Below are positions 1 to 8,146 of a stretch of 32,375 bases of DNA, piece by piece. Position 1 is the first letter of the stretch. The number at the start of each line of letters is the position of its first letter. The notes beneath the pieces were generated by a model. The model searched no databases, was not told where the DNA came from, and was given only the letters and a program-made list of their open reading frames with translations. Source of the stretch: Rhodocyclaceae bacterium. Lineage in GTDB: Bacteria > Pseudomonadota > Gammaproteobacteria > Burkholderiales > Rhodocyclaceae. The position numbers were made by a program, and so were the translations under genes. The stretch lies in assembly GCA_028714035.1 (NCBI GenBank), contig JAQTNA010000042.1, positions 1 to 32,375 on the forward strand, written 5' to 3'.

Positions 1-78
1 ACGAACTCTCTACAGAAAGTTGATTCGCTATAAATTGAAGGGGTAAGGAAAGCACGATCCAGCCATGCCTGATGAATT
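1..78. other. Left chromosomal flank
   Basis: Only 78 bases lie outside the left attachment site. No gene, hairpin or promoter can be supported here. Before integration it would have lain just downstream of the tRNA-Pro 3' end. Confidence 0.6.
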
Positions 79-127
<49 letters not shown>

Positions 128-144
128 CATTATAATATCCTTAT

Positions 145-173
145 TTGACGCCGTTTTCAGAATATCATAGTAT
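145..173 (+). promoter_or_regulatory. Probable integrase promoter
   Basis: A -35 box TTGACG at 145-150 (5 of 6 consensus) is followed after 17 bp by a -10 box TAGTAT at 168-173 (4 of 6). The expected start, near 180, falls inside the TTGGCACAA repeats, about 30 bases before the integrase ATG. The position suggests that integrase bound to its arm sites could repress its own promoter; this is inference. Confidence 0.5.
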
Positions 174-176
174 TTG

Positions 177-196
177 TTGGCACAATTTTGGCACAA
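177..196 (+). promoter_or_regulatory. Left integrase arm-type repeats (TTGGCACAA x2)
   Basis: TTGGCACAA occurs at 177-185 and again at 188-196, 11 bp apart, one helical turn. The same nonamer with the same spacing lies inside the right end of the island at 32129-32148. Matched repeats at both ends of an island are expected of arm-type binding sites of the integrase. Confidence 0.6.
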
Positions 197-212
197 CAAA
201 CAAGAAAACGGC

Positions 213-1286
213 ATGGCAACGATCAGAAAAAAAGGCGAGTTGCAGTGGCACTGTCAAATCAGACGGAAAGGCTACCCGGCCCAAACCAGAACATTTGAAA
301 CTCGCGACGCAGCTGAAAAATGGGCGCGCGCTATTGAGCGCGAGCTAGACACTTCTGGTTTCATTGATCGCCGTGAAGCCGAGAAATCCACTTTGCGCAC
401 CATCCTTGAACGCTACCGCCGGGAAATCACGCCGTCAAAAAAATCAGCCGCTATTGAATCGATCAAGATCGACGTCATCCTGCGCGATCCCGTACTACCA
501 AACCTCAAAATGTCCGCACTAACCAGTTCCGAGGTCGCATCCTGGCGGGACAGGCGCTTATCAGATGTGTCTGGTTCAACTGTCAACCGCGAAATCGATA
601 TTCTGTCAGCCGTAATCAACCATGCGCGACGTGAATGGGATATCCACATTGAAAACCCTGTTCCTTTGGTAAAACGGCCCGAGAAATCCAGGGCGCGTGA
701 ACGACGCCTATCTGAAGAGGAAGAGCGCTATTTATTTGCAGCTCTCGAAGAAGCCCCCAGACGTGTCGATGGAACTTTTGAAAAGGCAGCGCGCAACCCA
801 TGGCTCGCGCCTGTCGTCAAGCTAGCACTAGAAACCGCTATGCGTCGTGGTGAAATTCTCAATCTGGAATGGCAACACGTCGACCTAAAAAAACAAACCG
901 CGCATTTGCCCGACACAAAAAATGGTGATTCCCGAACCGTTCCATTATCCAGCCGCGCGGTAGCAATTCTGTCCAACATTCCCAGATCGATCGTCGGCCA
1001 AGTTTTCCCGATCACACCAATGGCTCTACGCAAGGGATTTACCAGAGCCCTTGATAGGGCGCGGGAAAAATACAAAGAAGATTGTGCAGAAACAGGAAAT
1101 AAGCCTGACACATCTTTTTTGTCCGATATACATTTTCACGACACACGCCACGAGGCCGCAAGCAGGCTCGCTGAAAAACTAAGCAATATTCTGGAGTTAT
1201 CCGCTGTCACGGGACACAAGGACCTAAGAATGCTGAAAAGGTACTACCACCCTCGTGCAGAAGATTTGGCCAAGAAATTGGGGTAA
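213..1286 (+). CDS. int: Tyrosine integrase of the island
   Basis: This is a site-specific tyrosine recombinase of 357 residues that would insert and excise the island at tRNA-Pro. Residues 1-160 hold an arm-binding N-terminus and a core-binding domain. The catalytic domain follows, with Arg211 in the AMRRGE motif, Lys236 in TKNG, the H309-x-x-R312 box, His335 in TGHKD and the likely nucleophile Tyr344 in RYYHP. The catalytic set is complete, so the enzyme should be active. The ATG at 213 was chosen because upstream in-frame start codons would put the TTGGCACAA repeats and the promoter start inside the gene; the ribosome-binding site is weak. The stop lies only 9 nt from the convergent gene at 1296. 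GC content is clearly below that of the BREX genes. Confidence 0.95.
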   Translation: MATIRKKGELQWHCQIRRKGYPAQTRTFETRDAAEKWARAIERELDTSGFIDRREAEKSTLRTILERYRREITPSKKSAAIESIKIDVILRDPVLPNLKMSALTSSEVASWRDRRLSDVSGSTVNREIDILSAVINHARREWDIHIENPVPLVKRPEKSRARERRLSEEEERYLFAALEEAPRRVDGTFEKAARNPWLAPVVKLALETAMRRGEILNLEWQHVDLKKQTAHLPDTKNGDSRTVPLSSRAVAILSNIPRSIVGQVFPITPMALRKGFTRALDRAREKYKEDCAETGNKPDTSFLSDIHFHDTRHEAASRLAEKLSNILELSAVTGHKDLRMLKRYYHPRAEDLAKKLG

Positions 1287-1295
1287 TGACAAAAT

Positions 1296-2054
1296 CTACT
1301 GATAGTAATCATTAGCCACGATAAGCCTCAGCCTTCGAATTAGAAGGGGCGCAGTTAACCAATATAGAGGCGCGCCAACGGAAACGCCATAGCTGGTAAG
1401 CAGTGAGACGCTCTGTGGGAAAGCCAATAATCTAATCTTTGGGTCGACGCAACACTTAGCGAGTCTTGGTATTGGTCGAGATAATACCTTCTGGTCATTT
1501 CCGATGTACTCCACTGCGAAGCAGCTTGACCACGGCTTAATAGGCCTTAAAAGCAATTCATTAGGTGTCGGATATGACATATGTGAAACTCTTGCCTGAA
1601 TATGCCGATTGAGCCTTTTGTAGACTGAGACTCGATTTTTCCCCTCTATTGCCACGTAAATATTGAAAGGGCCTATTTTGACGTACATTGCTGAGGCATA
1701 CCCGCCCACATCCGTATCAGCATCAAGGGCATCTGCCAGGTTTCTTGCCTCCTGATCAGTTAGCTCTGGTTTTTTGTTGTATGCACCCGCCAAAACCTCA
1801 CTAGGGTTAACCAATGCCAATATTTCAGGAGGCTGATGAAAAGGGTCTGAAAACGGAATAACAATTTTAGCGAAGGTTTCCCCATCAATAACTTTGCTTT
1901 CATTCACCCTCCTTAAAAAGGAGTCAGCCTGGCTCCCTATCTTTTTTGAACAATTGAGAAGCAAGTGATCCCAAAAGTCCAATTTCGGAGCTTCTTTACA
2001 AAGCTGCTCATAAAGTGAAATTACGGCATCAGAACCTGTATATTGGTTACACAA
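1296..2054 (-). CDS. Unrecognised protein, last gene after brxL
   Basis: I do not recognise this 252-residue protein. It is soluble, with no signal peptide or membrane segment. The stretch YVAIEGKNRVSVYKR around residue 133 has the look of the EGKHR-type motif of ParB-like domains, but the rest does not confirm this. Translation appears to start at a TTG (2054): an in-frame TAA immediately precedes it and GGCGGA sits about 7 nt upstream. The gene follows brxL by 30 nt on the same strand, so it may be co-transcribed with BREX. Its codon use is much more AT-rich than brxL and resembles the integrase, which suggests a separate origin. It could be a cargo gene, or the 3' part of a longer gene cut when the BREX operon arrived. 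Confidence 0.6.
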   Translation of the reverse strand: MCNQYTGSDAVISLYEQLCKEAPKLDFWDHLLLNCSKKIGSQADSFLRRVNESKVIDGETFAKIVIPFSDPFHQPPEILALVNPSEVLAGAYNKKPELTDQEARNLADALDADTDVGGYASAMYVKIGPFNIYVAIEGKNRVSVYKRLNRHIQARVSHMSYPTPNELLLRPIKPWSSCFAVEYIGNDQKVLSRPIPRLAKCCVDPKIRLLAFPQSVSLLTSYGVSVGAPLYWLTAPLLIRRLRLIVANDYYQ

Positions 2055-2084
2055 TTATTTATCCGCCATGATCCATATCGAATC

Positions 2085-4130
2085 TCACTCAACCAACGCT
2101 TTCAGCAGCGCATCCGTTGCGTCCTGATAGAACTGGATGTCCACCTTGGTCGCCATGTCATCGGATAAGTCATACAACTGACGACGGCAGCTGACGGGCA
2201 TCAGCAGAGCCTGTGCGCCTTTCTCCACCGCGATTTCAGCAATGTTCACCGCGTTGTGAATGGGCTCGATGGAGCCACCCAGGTTGATTTCGCCAACCAC
2301 TATCAGGCCGCCCCGCAAAGACTTCCTCAGCAGCGCCCCGCAAAGCGCAATCAGGGATGCCACCCCGAGCTTTGCACCGGCCTTGGAGGCGTCGAACGTG
2401 CGAAGCTGGATGCTGAACTCATGTGCCCGTGGGTCACGGTCCCCGACGAGCTGGACCGCCCTGGCGTAGAGGTTCTGCTCGGCGAATCGAATGGATTCCT
2501 GGAAGGCCGGAGGCGTGGGCTTGTTGAGGATGCGCACCCCCGAGCCTGGGCCTTCATTGACTTCGATGCGATAGAGGCCCGGATTGTCGTCCGCGCCGCC
2601 TGGGCTAATCGCCCATACCTGGCCCGGCTCAAGCGGGTCGCTGCCGATGCTGTTCTCGCTTTGCAGTTCGGGCGTGACAACGAACTTCTCCACCCCCTCA
2701 TCGGCCATGGTGTAGCTGAAATGGGTGTTGCGGAACTCGGCCGCGCCGATGCGCTTCTGCTGTTCCTTGACCCGCCGGCGCACCTCCAGGGCGAGTCGCA
2801 CGGCCCATTCCAGGTCTGCATCCGGTATCTCGGCATTGCTGTCTGGGTAGAGCAGCTTGAGCAGGCCGCTAACGGTCTTGTTGACGCCGTTGATGTCCCG
2901 GCCGCTCAGGGCACCACCGTAGTAGACCTTGTTCTGAAGCGCACTAATCCGGCTCTGGTTGCGCAGCTGGGTGAAGCACTCGGATAGGAAGTCGCTGACC
3001 ATGCCGAAGTGCTCAGTGAAAAGCGAGGGATTCAGCTTGGGCACGTCCCAGCCCGGTAGGTAGGCATGGATGCGGTCCATGAAGGCAGTGTCATCGCGCA
3101 TTTCAGGCGGGAGAGGCCCGAACAGGTGACTGATGCGCTGCTGGTGCTCCACGTCCACGTCGAAGTTGCCCACCAGGACGATGCTGCCGTCAGCGCGGAT
3201 GTTTTCCTTGCCCCGACTGAACTCGCCGGATTCCATGTAGCCCTTCATGATGTTCACGCCGTCCTTCTGGTCGAAGGAGACGCCGGACACCTCGTCAAAG
3301 CACACCACGTCGTATTGGCAGACCAGGCCCCGCTGGCCGTTCGCGTTGTTGACGAACATGCGGGCCACGGTCGCCTTGCCGCCGGAGATGAGATGGGCGT
3401 AGGGGGAAACCTGCTGGTAGAGGTGGCTCTTGCCGGTGCCGCGCGGCCCAAGCTCCACCATGTTGTAGTTCCGTTCCACGAACGGGACCATGCGCAGGAA
3501 CATCGCATCCTTGGCACGCTGGTCCAGTTGCCCAGGTTCCAGGCCCACGCTGCGGAGGATGAACTCCTTCCATTCGTCGGTAGTGAAGCGCTTGCGGCCC
3601 TCTCCAAGCACCTGGAGGACTTCCCGCTTGGAAAGCTGGATGGCGCGCAGACTATCCACCCCAAAGGGTCTGCCGTGGCTCTCCTGGGCAATAGTGCTGT
3701 CGTAGCTCAGGGTCACTTCGGCGTAGAAGCCCCCGGTGAGCATGCGCTCATGTTCCTTGACCAGTTCCGGGGTGATACGGACATCGTTCAAGCGCAAGCT
3801 GGGCAGGACGGCCACGTAGGAGTCGGTCTTGGCATCCAGGCGCGCGGTGACCAGGTCGATGATTTTGACCGAGCCACTTTCCCTGGCGCGGGCCTTGAAT
3901 AGCTCTTCCTCGCCAGCGCGCACCGTGCGGTCCCGGAGCTGGCGTTCGACGATGCCCAGGCCTTCCTGGATTTCTTCCTCGTTTGTGGTGGCGCAGTAGC
4001 GTCCGAGCAGGAACTCGACCACATAGGTGGGGACCGGAAACTGGCGGCTGAAGGTGCGCACCAGGTCCTTGCGAACGACAAAGCCTTCAAATGCCTCGGC
4101 GGCTTTGCGGTCCAGTTCATCCAGTTGCAT
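2085..4130 (-). CDS. brxL: BREX Lon-like AAA+ protein BrxL
   Basis: BrxL is the last core component of type I BREX, needed for phage exclusion; characterised members form AAA+ DNA-binding rings related to MCM helicases. The protein has 681 residues, normal for the family. The N-terminal region (1-220) is followed by an ATPase domain with Walker A GPRGTGKSH near 228-236 and Walker B VVCFDE near 275-280. A Lon-protease-like domain occupies about 560-681. In that domain the Lon signature KDGPSAG reads KAGAKLG, so the catalytic serine is absent. The ATG follows the pglZ stop by 3 nt, and its Shine-Dalgarno sequence GGAG overlaps the pglZ stop region, indicating translational coupling. GC is high, like pglZ and brxC. 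Confidence 0.95.
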   Translation of the reverse strand: MQLDELDRKAAEAFEGFVVRKDLVRTFSRQFPVPTYVVEFLLGRYCATTNEEEIQEGLGIVERQLRDRTVRAGEEELFKARARESGSVKIIDLVTARLDAKTDSYVAVLPSLRLNDVRITPELVKEHERMLTGGFYAEVTLSYDSTIAQESHGRPFGVDSLRAIQLSKREVLQVLGEGRKRFTTDEWKEFILRSVGLEPGQLDQRAKDAMFLRMVPFVERNYNMVELGPRGTGKSHLYQQVSPYAHLISGGKATVARMFVNNANGQRGLVCQYDVVCFDEVSGVSFDQKDGVNIMKGYMESGEFSRGKENIRADGSIVLVGNFDVDVEHQQRISHLFGPLPPEMRDDTAFMDRIHAYLPGWDVPKLNPSLFTEHFGMVSDFLSECFTQLRNQSRISALQNKVYYGGALSGRDINGVNKTVSGLLKLLYPDSNAEIPDADLEWAVRLALEVRRRVKEQQKRIGAAEFRNTHFSYTMADEGVEKFVVTPELQSENSIGSDPLEPGQVWAISPGGADDNPGLYRIEVNEGPGSGVRILNKPTPPAFQESIRFAEQNLYARAVQLVGDRDPRAHEFSIQLRTFDASKAGAKLGVASLIALCGALLRKSLRGGLIVVGEINLGGSIEPIHNAVNIAEIAVEKGAQALLMPVSCRRQLYDLSDDMATKVDIQFYQDATDALLKALVE

Positions 4131-4133
4131 TCG

Positions 4134-6464
4134 TTACTCCCCAATCACCGTGTGCTGCTTGGCCAGCAGCTCGCCGGCCTCGTCATAAATCACCACAAAG
4201 GCGGCTTGGCCCTCGGCCTCGTCGTTCGAGACCACCAGAGACGCCTTGCCGTCCTGCACGGGCTTGGCCTTGTCCACCATGCTGGACGCCGCATCCGCCG
4301 CCTTGCTGCGGATGTCCACCCAAAGGCCCGCAATGCTCTTGTTGAGCTCGATGCGGCACCGCAGTCCAGTCCACTGCACCGACACGACTTCCACCAGGGG
4401 CTTACCCCCTCCAGAAGCCTTGGTCTTGATGTGGACGATGGGCACCAGCGACTCCTGAAGGCTCAAGCCGCCATGGGCGTATTCCTCCCCGGCGATGAAG
4501 CTGGAAATGCCTGGTGCCATGGCGATGGGCACTTCCGGCGCCCAACTCCAACCCAGGGTCAGGAAGTCGGTCTTGGCGTTCTCCTTCAGCACGGCGCAAC
4601 GTCCCCAGCGGGTGTCCGCCATGTACTTTGGCAGGTCCACCTTGGGCATGCCACCCGGCACCAACAACCAACCGTGGTCGGTGACCACCCGAATGTGTCG
4701 CCAACCTGCCTCGGCCAGTTCCTGAATGCGCTCCACAATCGGGGGGACAAGCCGCTCCATGTCACGCGCCAGCTTCAGACCGTGCTGATGTCCGTAGTTG
4801 TCCAGGTCGCCCACCTCGGTCCAGGCCTTGCCACTCACATCCCCGCATTCGCTGGGGGTCAGGTATTGCCAACCCTCCTCGGCGAGGAGACGGCGGAAAT
4901 GGTGGGTATTGAGGGACTTGCCTTCGCCCTTCACGCCCGGCTCGAAATCGCTGTCTGTTGGGCTTCCCACCACGCGACGGGCGATGGGGGAGGCCCAGGC
5001 CTTGCCAGACGCCGTCACCGAAGGCACGGAGGTCCAGGCCGCATCCAACTGGATGTCATGGCCGGTAGCCTGTAGCAACTCAATCAGGCGGTGAGCGATG
5101 TCATAACGCAGGCCATCGACAAAGACCATGCAAAGGCCCGCTGCATAGGCCGCCGGCTCGGGTTCCTTGAGCACGGGGCTTCCACCCAACGCACCTTCCT
5201 GCTTAACCTGCTCCTGAAGCCGTTGGGCACAGTCCTCCAACCAGGGCACGTATAGGGCTCGGAGCGCGGCCTCAACGGCGGCCATGTCGGCTTTTGCTTG
5301 TACGCACCCCACGGCGGAAACCGCTGCGCTGTCGATTCGCCACATTTGTTCACGGTAGCGGGTGGCCATTTCCGATACCGTCCCGGTCACAGAGGTGCCG
5401 GCCAAAGTCGCCAGACTAGAGAGGTGCGCCAAGGCTTTGGCCAAGGGTGCCAACCCCATCTGTGCCCACAACTGTTTGCGGCGTGGCGCGTGCTTGCTCT
5501 CCAGGGCTTCCAGCTTCTTCTGCGCTTCAGGCCGTGAATGCTGGACCAGGCCCTCCAGTTCCCCGCGTAGCTGGACTTCAGCGTCGTCGTTGGCTTTGGG
5601 GTAGCCGGCACTGTCGGCGAACATGTCCGGAGGGAGGCCGACACGGCGCAACAACTCCAATACATGGGGATAGCGCGCATGGGCCTCGGCATAGCGTTCC
5701 CACACCTGGCCCCAAGCCCCGTCCCGCGCGGCCAGACGTTCGGCAGCAGTCAGGTCGCCATCTTTCTCGGGGTGCAATCCAAGGTCCTGCCGGCAGCGCC
5801 CCACGAATGCGGCCCAACGTCCTTCGCCCCAGCTTTTCCGGGTGCCGGCCGGGTCGTTCATCCAGGTCAGCACGTCACGCACCGGGTCCGCCACCAGGAT
5901 GTGGTCAAAATCGGTTGCCTCAAGGCGTTTGCCAACCAGTTGCTCGATGGGGGTGTCCATCAGGGCATCCAGCGCCCTGAGCATCGCTTCCTGGGTCGGC
6001 TTGTCCTGGGCGACATCTAGACCCAACCCGCCCTTCTTGGAAGTCAGGAAGGCGTTGACCGTCCAATCCTTGGCGTTCACCTGCGTCCAGAACACGCCCC
6101 GGTATTGCAGCTCGGCGATGGGTTGAAGGTGACGAGGGCAACTCTCAATGGCTCGAAGATCGGCCCGGCTTACGCCCGGCAAGTAAAGGATGGGCACCTC
6201 ATCGCCCAACGCAACCTCGGGCAACTGCCTGGCCAGAGCACACTTCAACCAGATGGCCGGCCCCTGTAGAGTCGCCAAGTCGTACTCACCCAGGCGGAGT
6301 ATCGGCATCCCTGCCGCTCTCAGGCGCGTGACAACAGAGCCCCACTGCCCCTCAGCGTCGGTCCACAGAATGGTCGCCGGGCCTTCTTGCACGCTCTTGT
6401 TGAACTTCGCGGCGTCAGCAAGGGCCAGTTGGACCGCATTGAAGAGACTGGCTCCTGAGCTCAC
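4134..6464 (-). CDS. pglZ: BREX alkaline-phosphatase-fold protein PglZ
   Basis: PglZ is the universal BREX core protein, with an alkaline-phosphatase superfamily fold, and acts with PglX in methylation and exclusion. The 776-residue protein shows the metal-site segment VFVDGLRYD near residue 448 and the VVTDHGW segment near residue 591. Length and motifs look like the PglZ variant often labelled type B in BREX type I loci, but I could not test this. The GTG at 6464 was chosen because it overlaps the upstream TGA in a GTGA junction and has GGGAG 5 nt upstream; a GTG four codons earlier is the alternative. The gene is separated from pglX by the nested three-gene cassette, although in simple type I loci pglX and pglZ are neighbours. 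Confidence 0.93.
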   Translation of the reverse strand: MSSGASLFNAVQLALADAAKFNKSVQEGPATILWTDAEGQWGSVVTRLRAAGMPILRLGEYDLATLQGPAIWLKCALARQLPEVALGDEVPILYLPGVSRADLRAIESCPRHLQPIAELQYRGVFWTQVNAKDWTVNAFLTSKKGGLGLDVAQDKPTQEAMLRALDALMDTPIEQLVGKRLEATDFDHILVADPVRDVLTWMNDPAGTRKSWGEGRWAAFVGRCRQDLGLHPEKDGDLTAAERLAARDGAWGQVWERYAEAHARYPHVLELLRRVGLPPDMFADSAGYPKANDDAEVQLRGELEGLVQHSRPEAQKKLEALESKHAPRRKQLWAQMGLAPLAKALAHLSSLATLAGTSVTGTVSEMATRYREQMWRIDSAAVSAVGCVQAKADMAAVEAALRALYVPWLEDCAQRLQEQVKQEGALGGSPVLKEPEPAAYAAGLCMVFVDGLRYDIAHRLIELLQATGHDIQLDAAWTSVPSVTASGKAWASPIARRVVGSPTDSDFEPGVKGEGKSLNTHHFRRLLAEEGWQYLTPSECGDVSGKAWTEVGDLDNYGHQHGLKLARDMERLVPPIVERIQELAEAGWRHIRVVTDHGWLLVPGGMPKVDLPKYMADTRWGRCAVLKENAKTDFLTLGWSWAPEVPIAMAPGISSFIAGEEYAHGGLSLQESLVPIVHIKTKASGGGKPLVEVVSVQWTGLRCRIELNKSIAGLWVDIRSKAADAASSMVDKAKPVQDGKASLVVSNDEAEGQAAFVVIYDEAGELLAKQHTVIGE

Positions 6465-8146
6465 GCCAACTCCCACTTATCTTTGAGCAGACCCAGCAGG
6501 TCTGACTGCCTCTTTTCGACAACTGTTGGCGTCCACTCAGCTGTGCTCAGCACTTGTGTCGTCAGAATGTAGGAAGAAACTCCACTACGCCCGACGAAAT
6601 AGGCTTTTTTCTTGGCATCGAAATCGAAGTTTTGGGCGGCCGAGTTTCGACGCTGGTTCAGGGGCACCAGATTGGCAATCCGATGTACCCAGGCATGCTG
6701 GTCATCTACGGAAGGCCACCACTTCTCCCACTGCGAACTCGCGGCAACGGTTTGCGGCAACACATGCTCAATGGTCAGCAGCGTCGGGTCATAACTCGCT
6801 GCACCATCCGAGAGGAAGGAATCCAACCGTAGGATGAGGTAGTTCCTGCGGCGGGCCGTCATCATGTAGATGTCGCCATCTAGGGCACGCTGCATCGCAG
6901 CCTTTTCAGAGTCCGACAACTCCACCGCAGCAATCGGTGACGTGATTGAGTGCGGCCCCTCCAAAGCTTGCAGGACAGACGCATAGCGCTCAATCCGCAT
7001 ATTTACGTCGTGGGCGCACACATGCATAAAGGCCGCCAACCGCTCCAGCTTCCGGAAGAACCAGAGCACATAGTCGGCCTCGGAAGCCTTGTCCGCCAAA
7101 AACTTCATTGCCGAAGGCAGCCAGTCCGAGTTGTCGATACGGTTGAGCCAATGAAGCAGCGCATTGACCTCTGCCGCATTGGAGGTCGAGGTGTATTGGC
7201 ACTGCTTAGCGATAAGGTAGGCCTCCGTATAGGGCTCCACGACCTTGCTAACCAAGTCTTCGGCGGAAGCCACTTTGGCAATGACCTTCTCCCGGAACTC
7301 CTCCAACAATGCGCGACGGGCCTTTTCCTTCGCGTAAATCATGCGGATGTGAGTGAATACTTCGGCGAAACCATCCCTACCCGTATCGACTTCCAGCTCT
7401 TCCCAGGCTTCTGTATATTCATCCTGCTTGGCGGAAGCGATGCTGCCGATGATGTCGGACTTGATGATGTCCGTCGGCAACAGGTCGAGGCCCCGACTGT
7501 TCAGGACCGAGAACACCCGAAAAGCGGACTGCTGGCTTGGCGTGGACACTGCCACCAGGAAACAGCGCTGCACGAGGAACGAGCCAAACTCGACCAACCG
7601 TGGCGTATCTCCGCCGAAGTTAGCGTCAATACGCTGCATGAAGAGCTCGGCATTCCGCCGGATATTCCGCTGTGACTCGTTGTCCACCTGGGCCGGGTCC
7701 AAAGCAACCAGGTCCTTTAGACGGAGTCCCTGAACATAGTCGGCGAAGAACTGCCGGTCCCGTTCGCGCAACGCCAGTCGAGGCTTGGGCTTCAACCCTT
7801 GTGAGGCGCGACCTGGCTCACGGATATAGCTCTCGAAGTCCGCTCGCAGATCTCCATCGAACCGGGCGGTCATGGCGGCAAGGAGGATGGTGAGCGTGGT
7901 CAACCGCTGCTGGCCATCAATCACCTCGGCATCGGGGATTCCCTCCTCCTTGATGAGGACAATACTTCCCAGGAAGTAGGTGTCTTCCTTTTCCTTCAAG
8001 AAGAAATCAAACAAGTCAGAGAACAACTCCCCGGCTTGCACCTCAGTCCAGGCGTAGGGCCGCTGGTAGGAAGGGATGCTGTAGTCGAAATCCGAACTGA
8101 AGATTTTTGCGAGCGGATACTCGGCACCGCTGATTTTTTTACTCAT
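6461..8146 (-). CDS. GmrSD/BrxU-like type IV restriction enzyme (DUF262-DUF1524)
   Basis: The 561-residue protein has the DUF262 (GmrS-like) domain followed by a DUF1524 (GmrD-like) nuclease domain. IPSYQRPYAW at 24-33 and DGQQR at 77-81 mark DUF262, the NTP-binding half. IEHVLPQ near residue 460, followed by NLVPLNQRRNS, is the His-Asn nuclease signature of DUF1524. Single-chain GmrSD enzymes cut DNA with modified cytosines; BrxU, encoded within some BREX loci, is one of them and complements BREX against phages with modified genomes. The ATG at 8146 has GGGGAAGG just upstream and overlaps the preceding gene by 8 nt; an ATG four codons earlier has a poorer ribosome site. GC is lower than in the flanking BREX genes. 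Confidence 0.88.
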   Translation of the reverse strand: MSKKISGAEYPLAKIFSSDFDYSIPSYQRPYAWTEVQAGELFSDLFDFFLKEKEDTYFLGSIVLIKEEGIPDAEVIDGQQRLTTLTILLAAMTARFDGDLRADFESYIREPGRASQGLKPKPRLALRERDRQFFADYVQGLRLKDLVALDPAQVDNESQRNIRRNAELFMQRIDANFGGDTPRLVEFGSFLVQRCFLVAVSTPSQQSAFRVFSVLNSRGLDLLPTDIIKSDIIGSIASAKQDEYTEAWEELEVDTGRDGFAEVFTHIRMIYAKEKARRALLEEFREKVIAKVASAEDLVSKVVEPYTEAYLIAKQCQYTSTSNAAEVNALLHWLNRIDNSDWLPSAMKFLADKASEADYVLWFFRKLERLAAFMHVCAHDVNMRIERYASVLQALEGPHSITSPIAAVELSDSEKAAMQRALDGDIYMMTARRRNYLILRLDSFLSDGAASYDPTLLTIEHVLPQTVAASSQWEKWWPSVDDQHAWVHRIANLVPLNQRRNSAAQNFDFDAKKKAYFVGRSGVSSYILTTQVLSTAEWTPTVVEKRQSDLLGLLKDKWELA

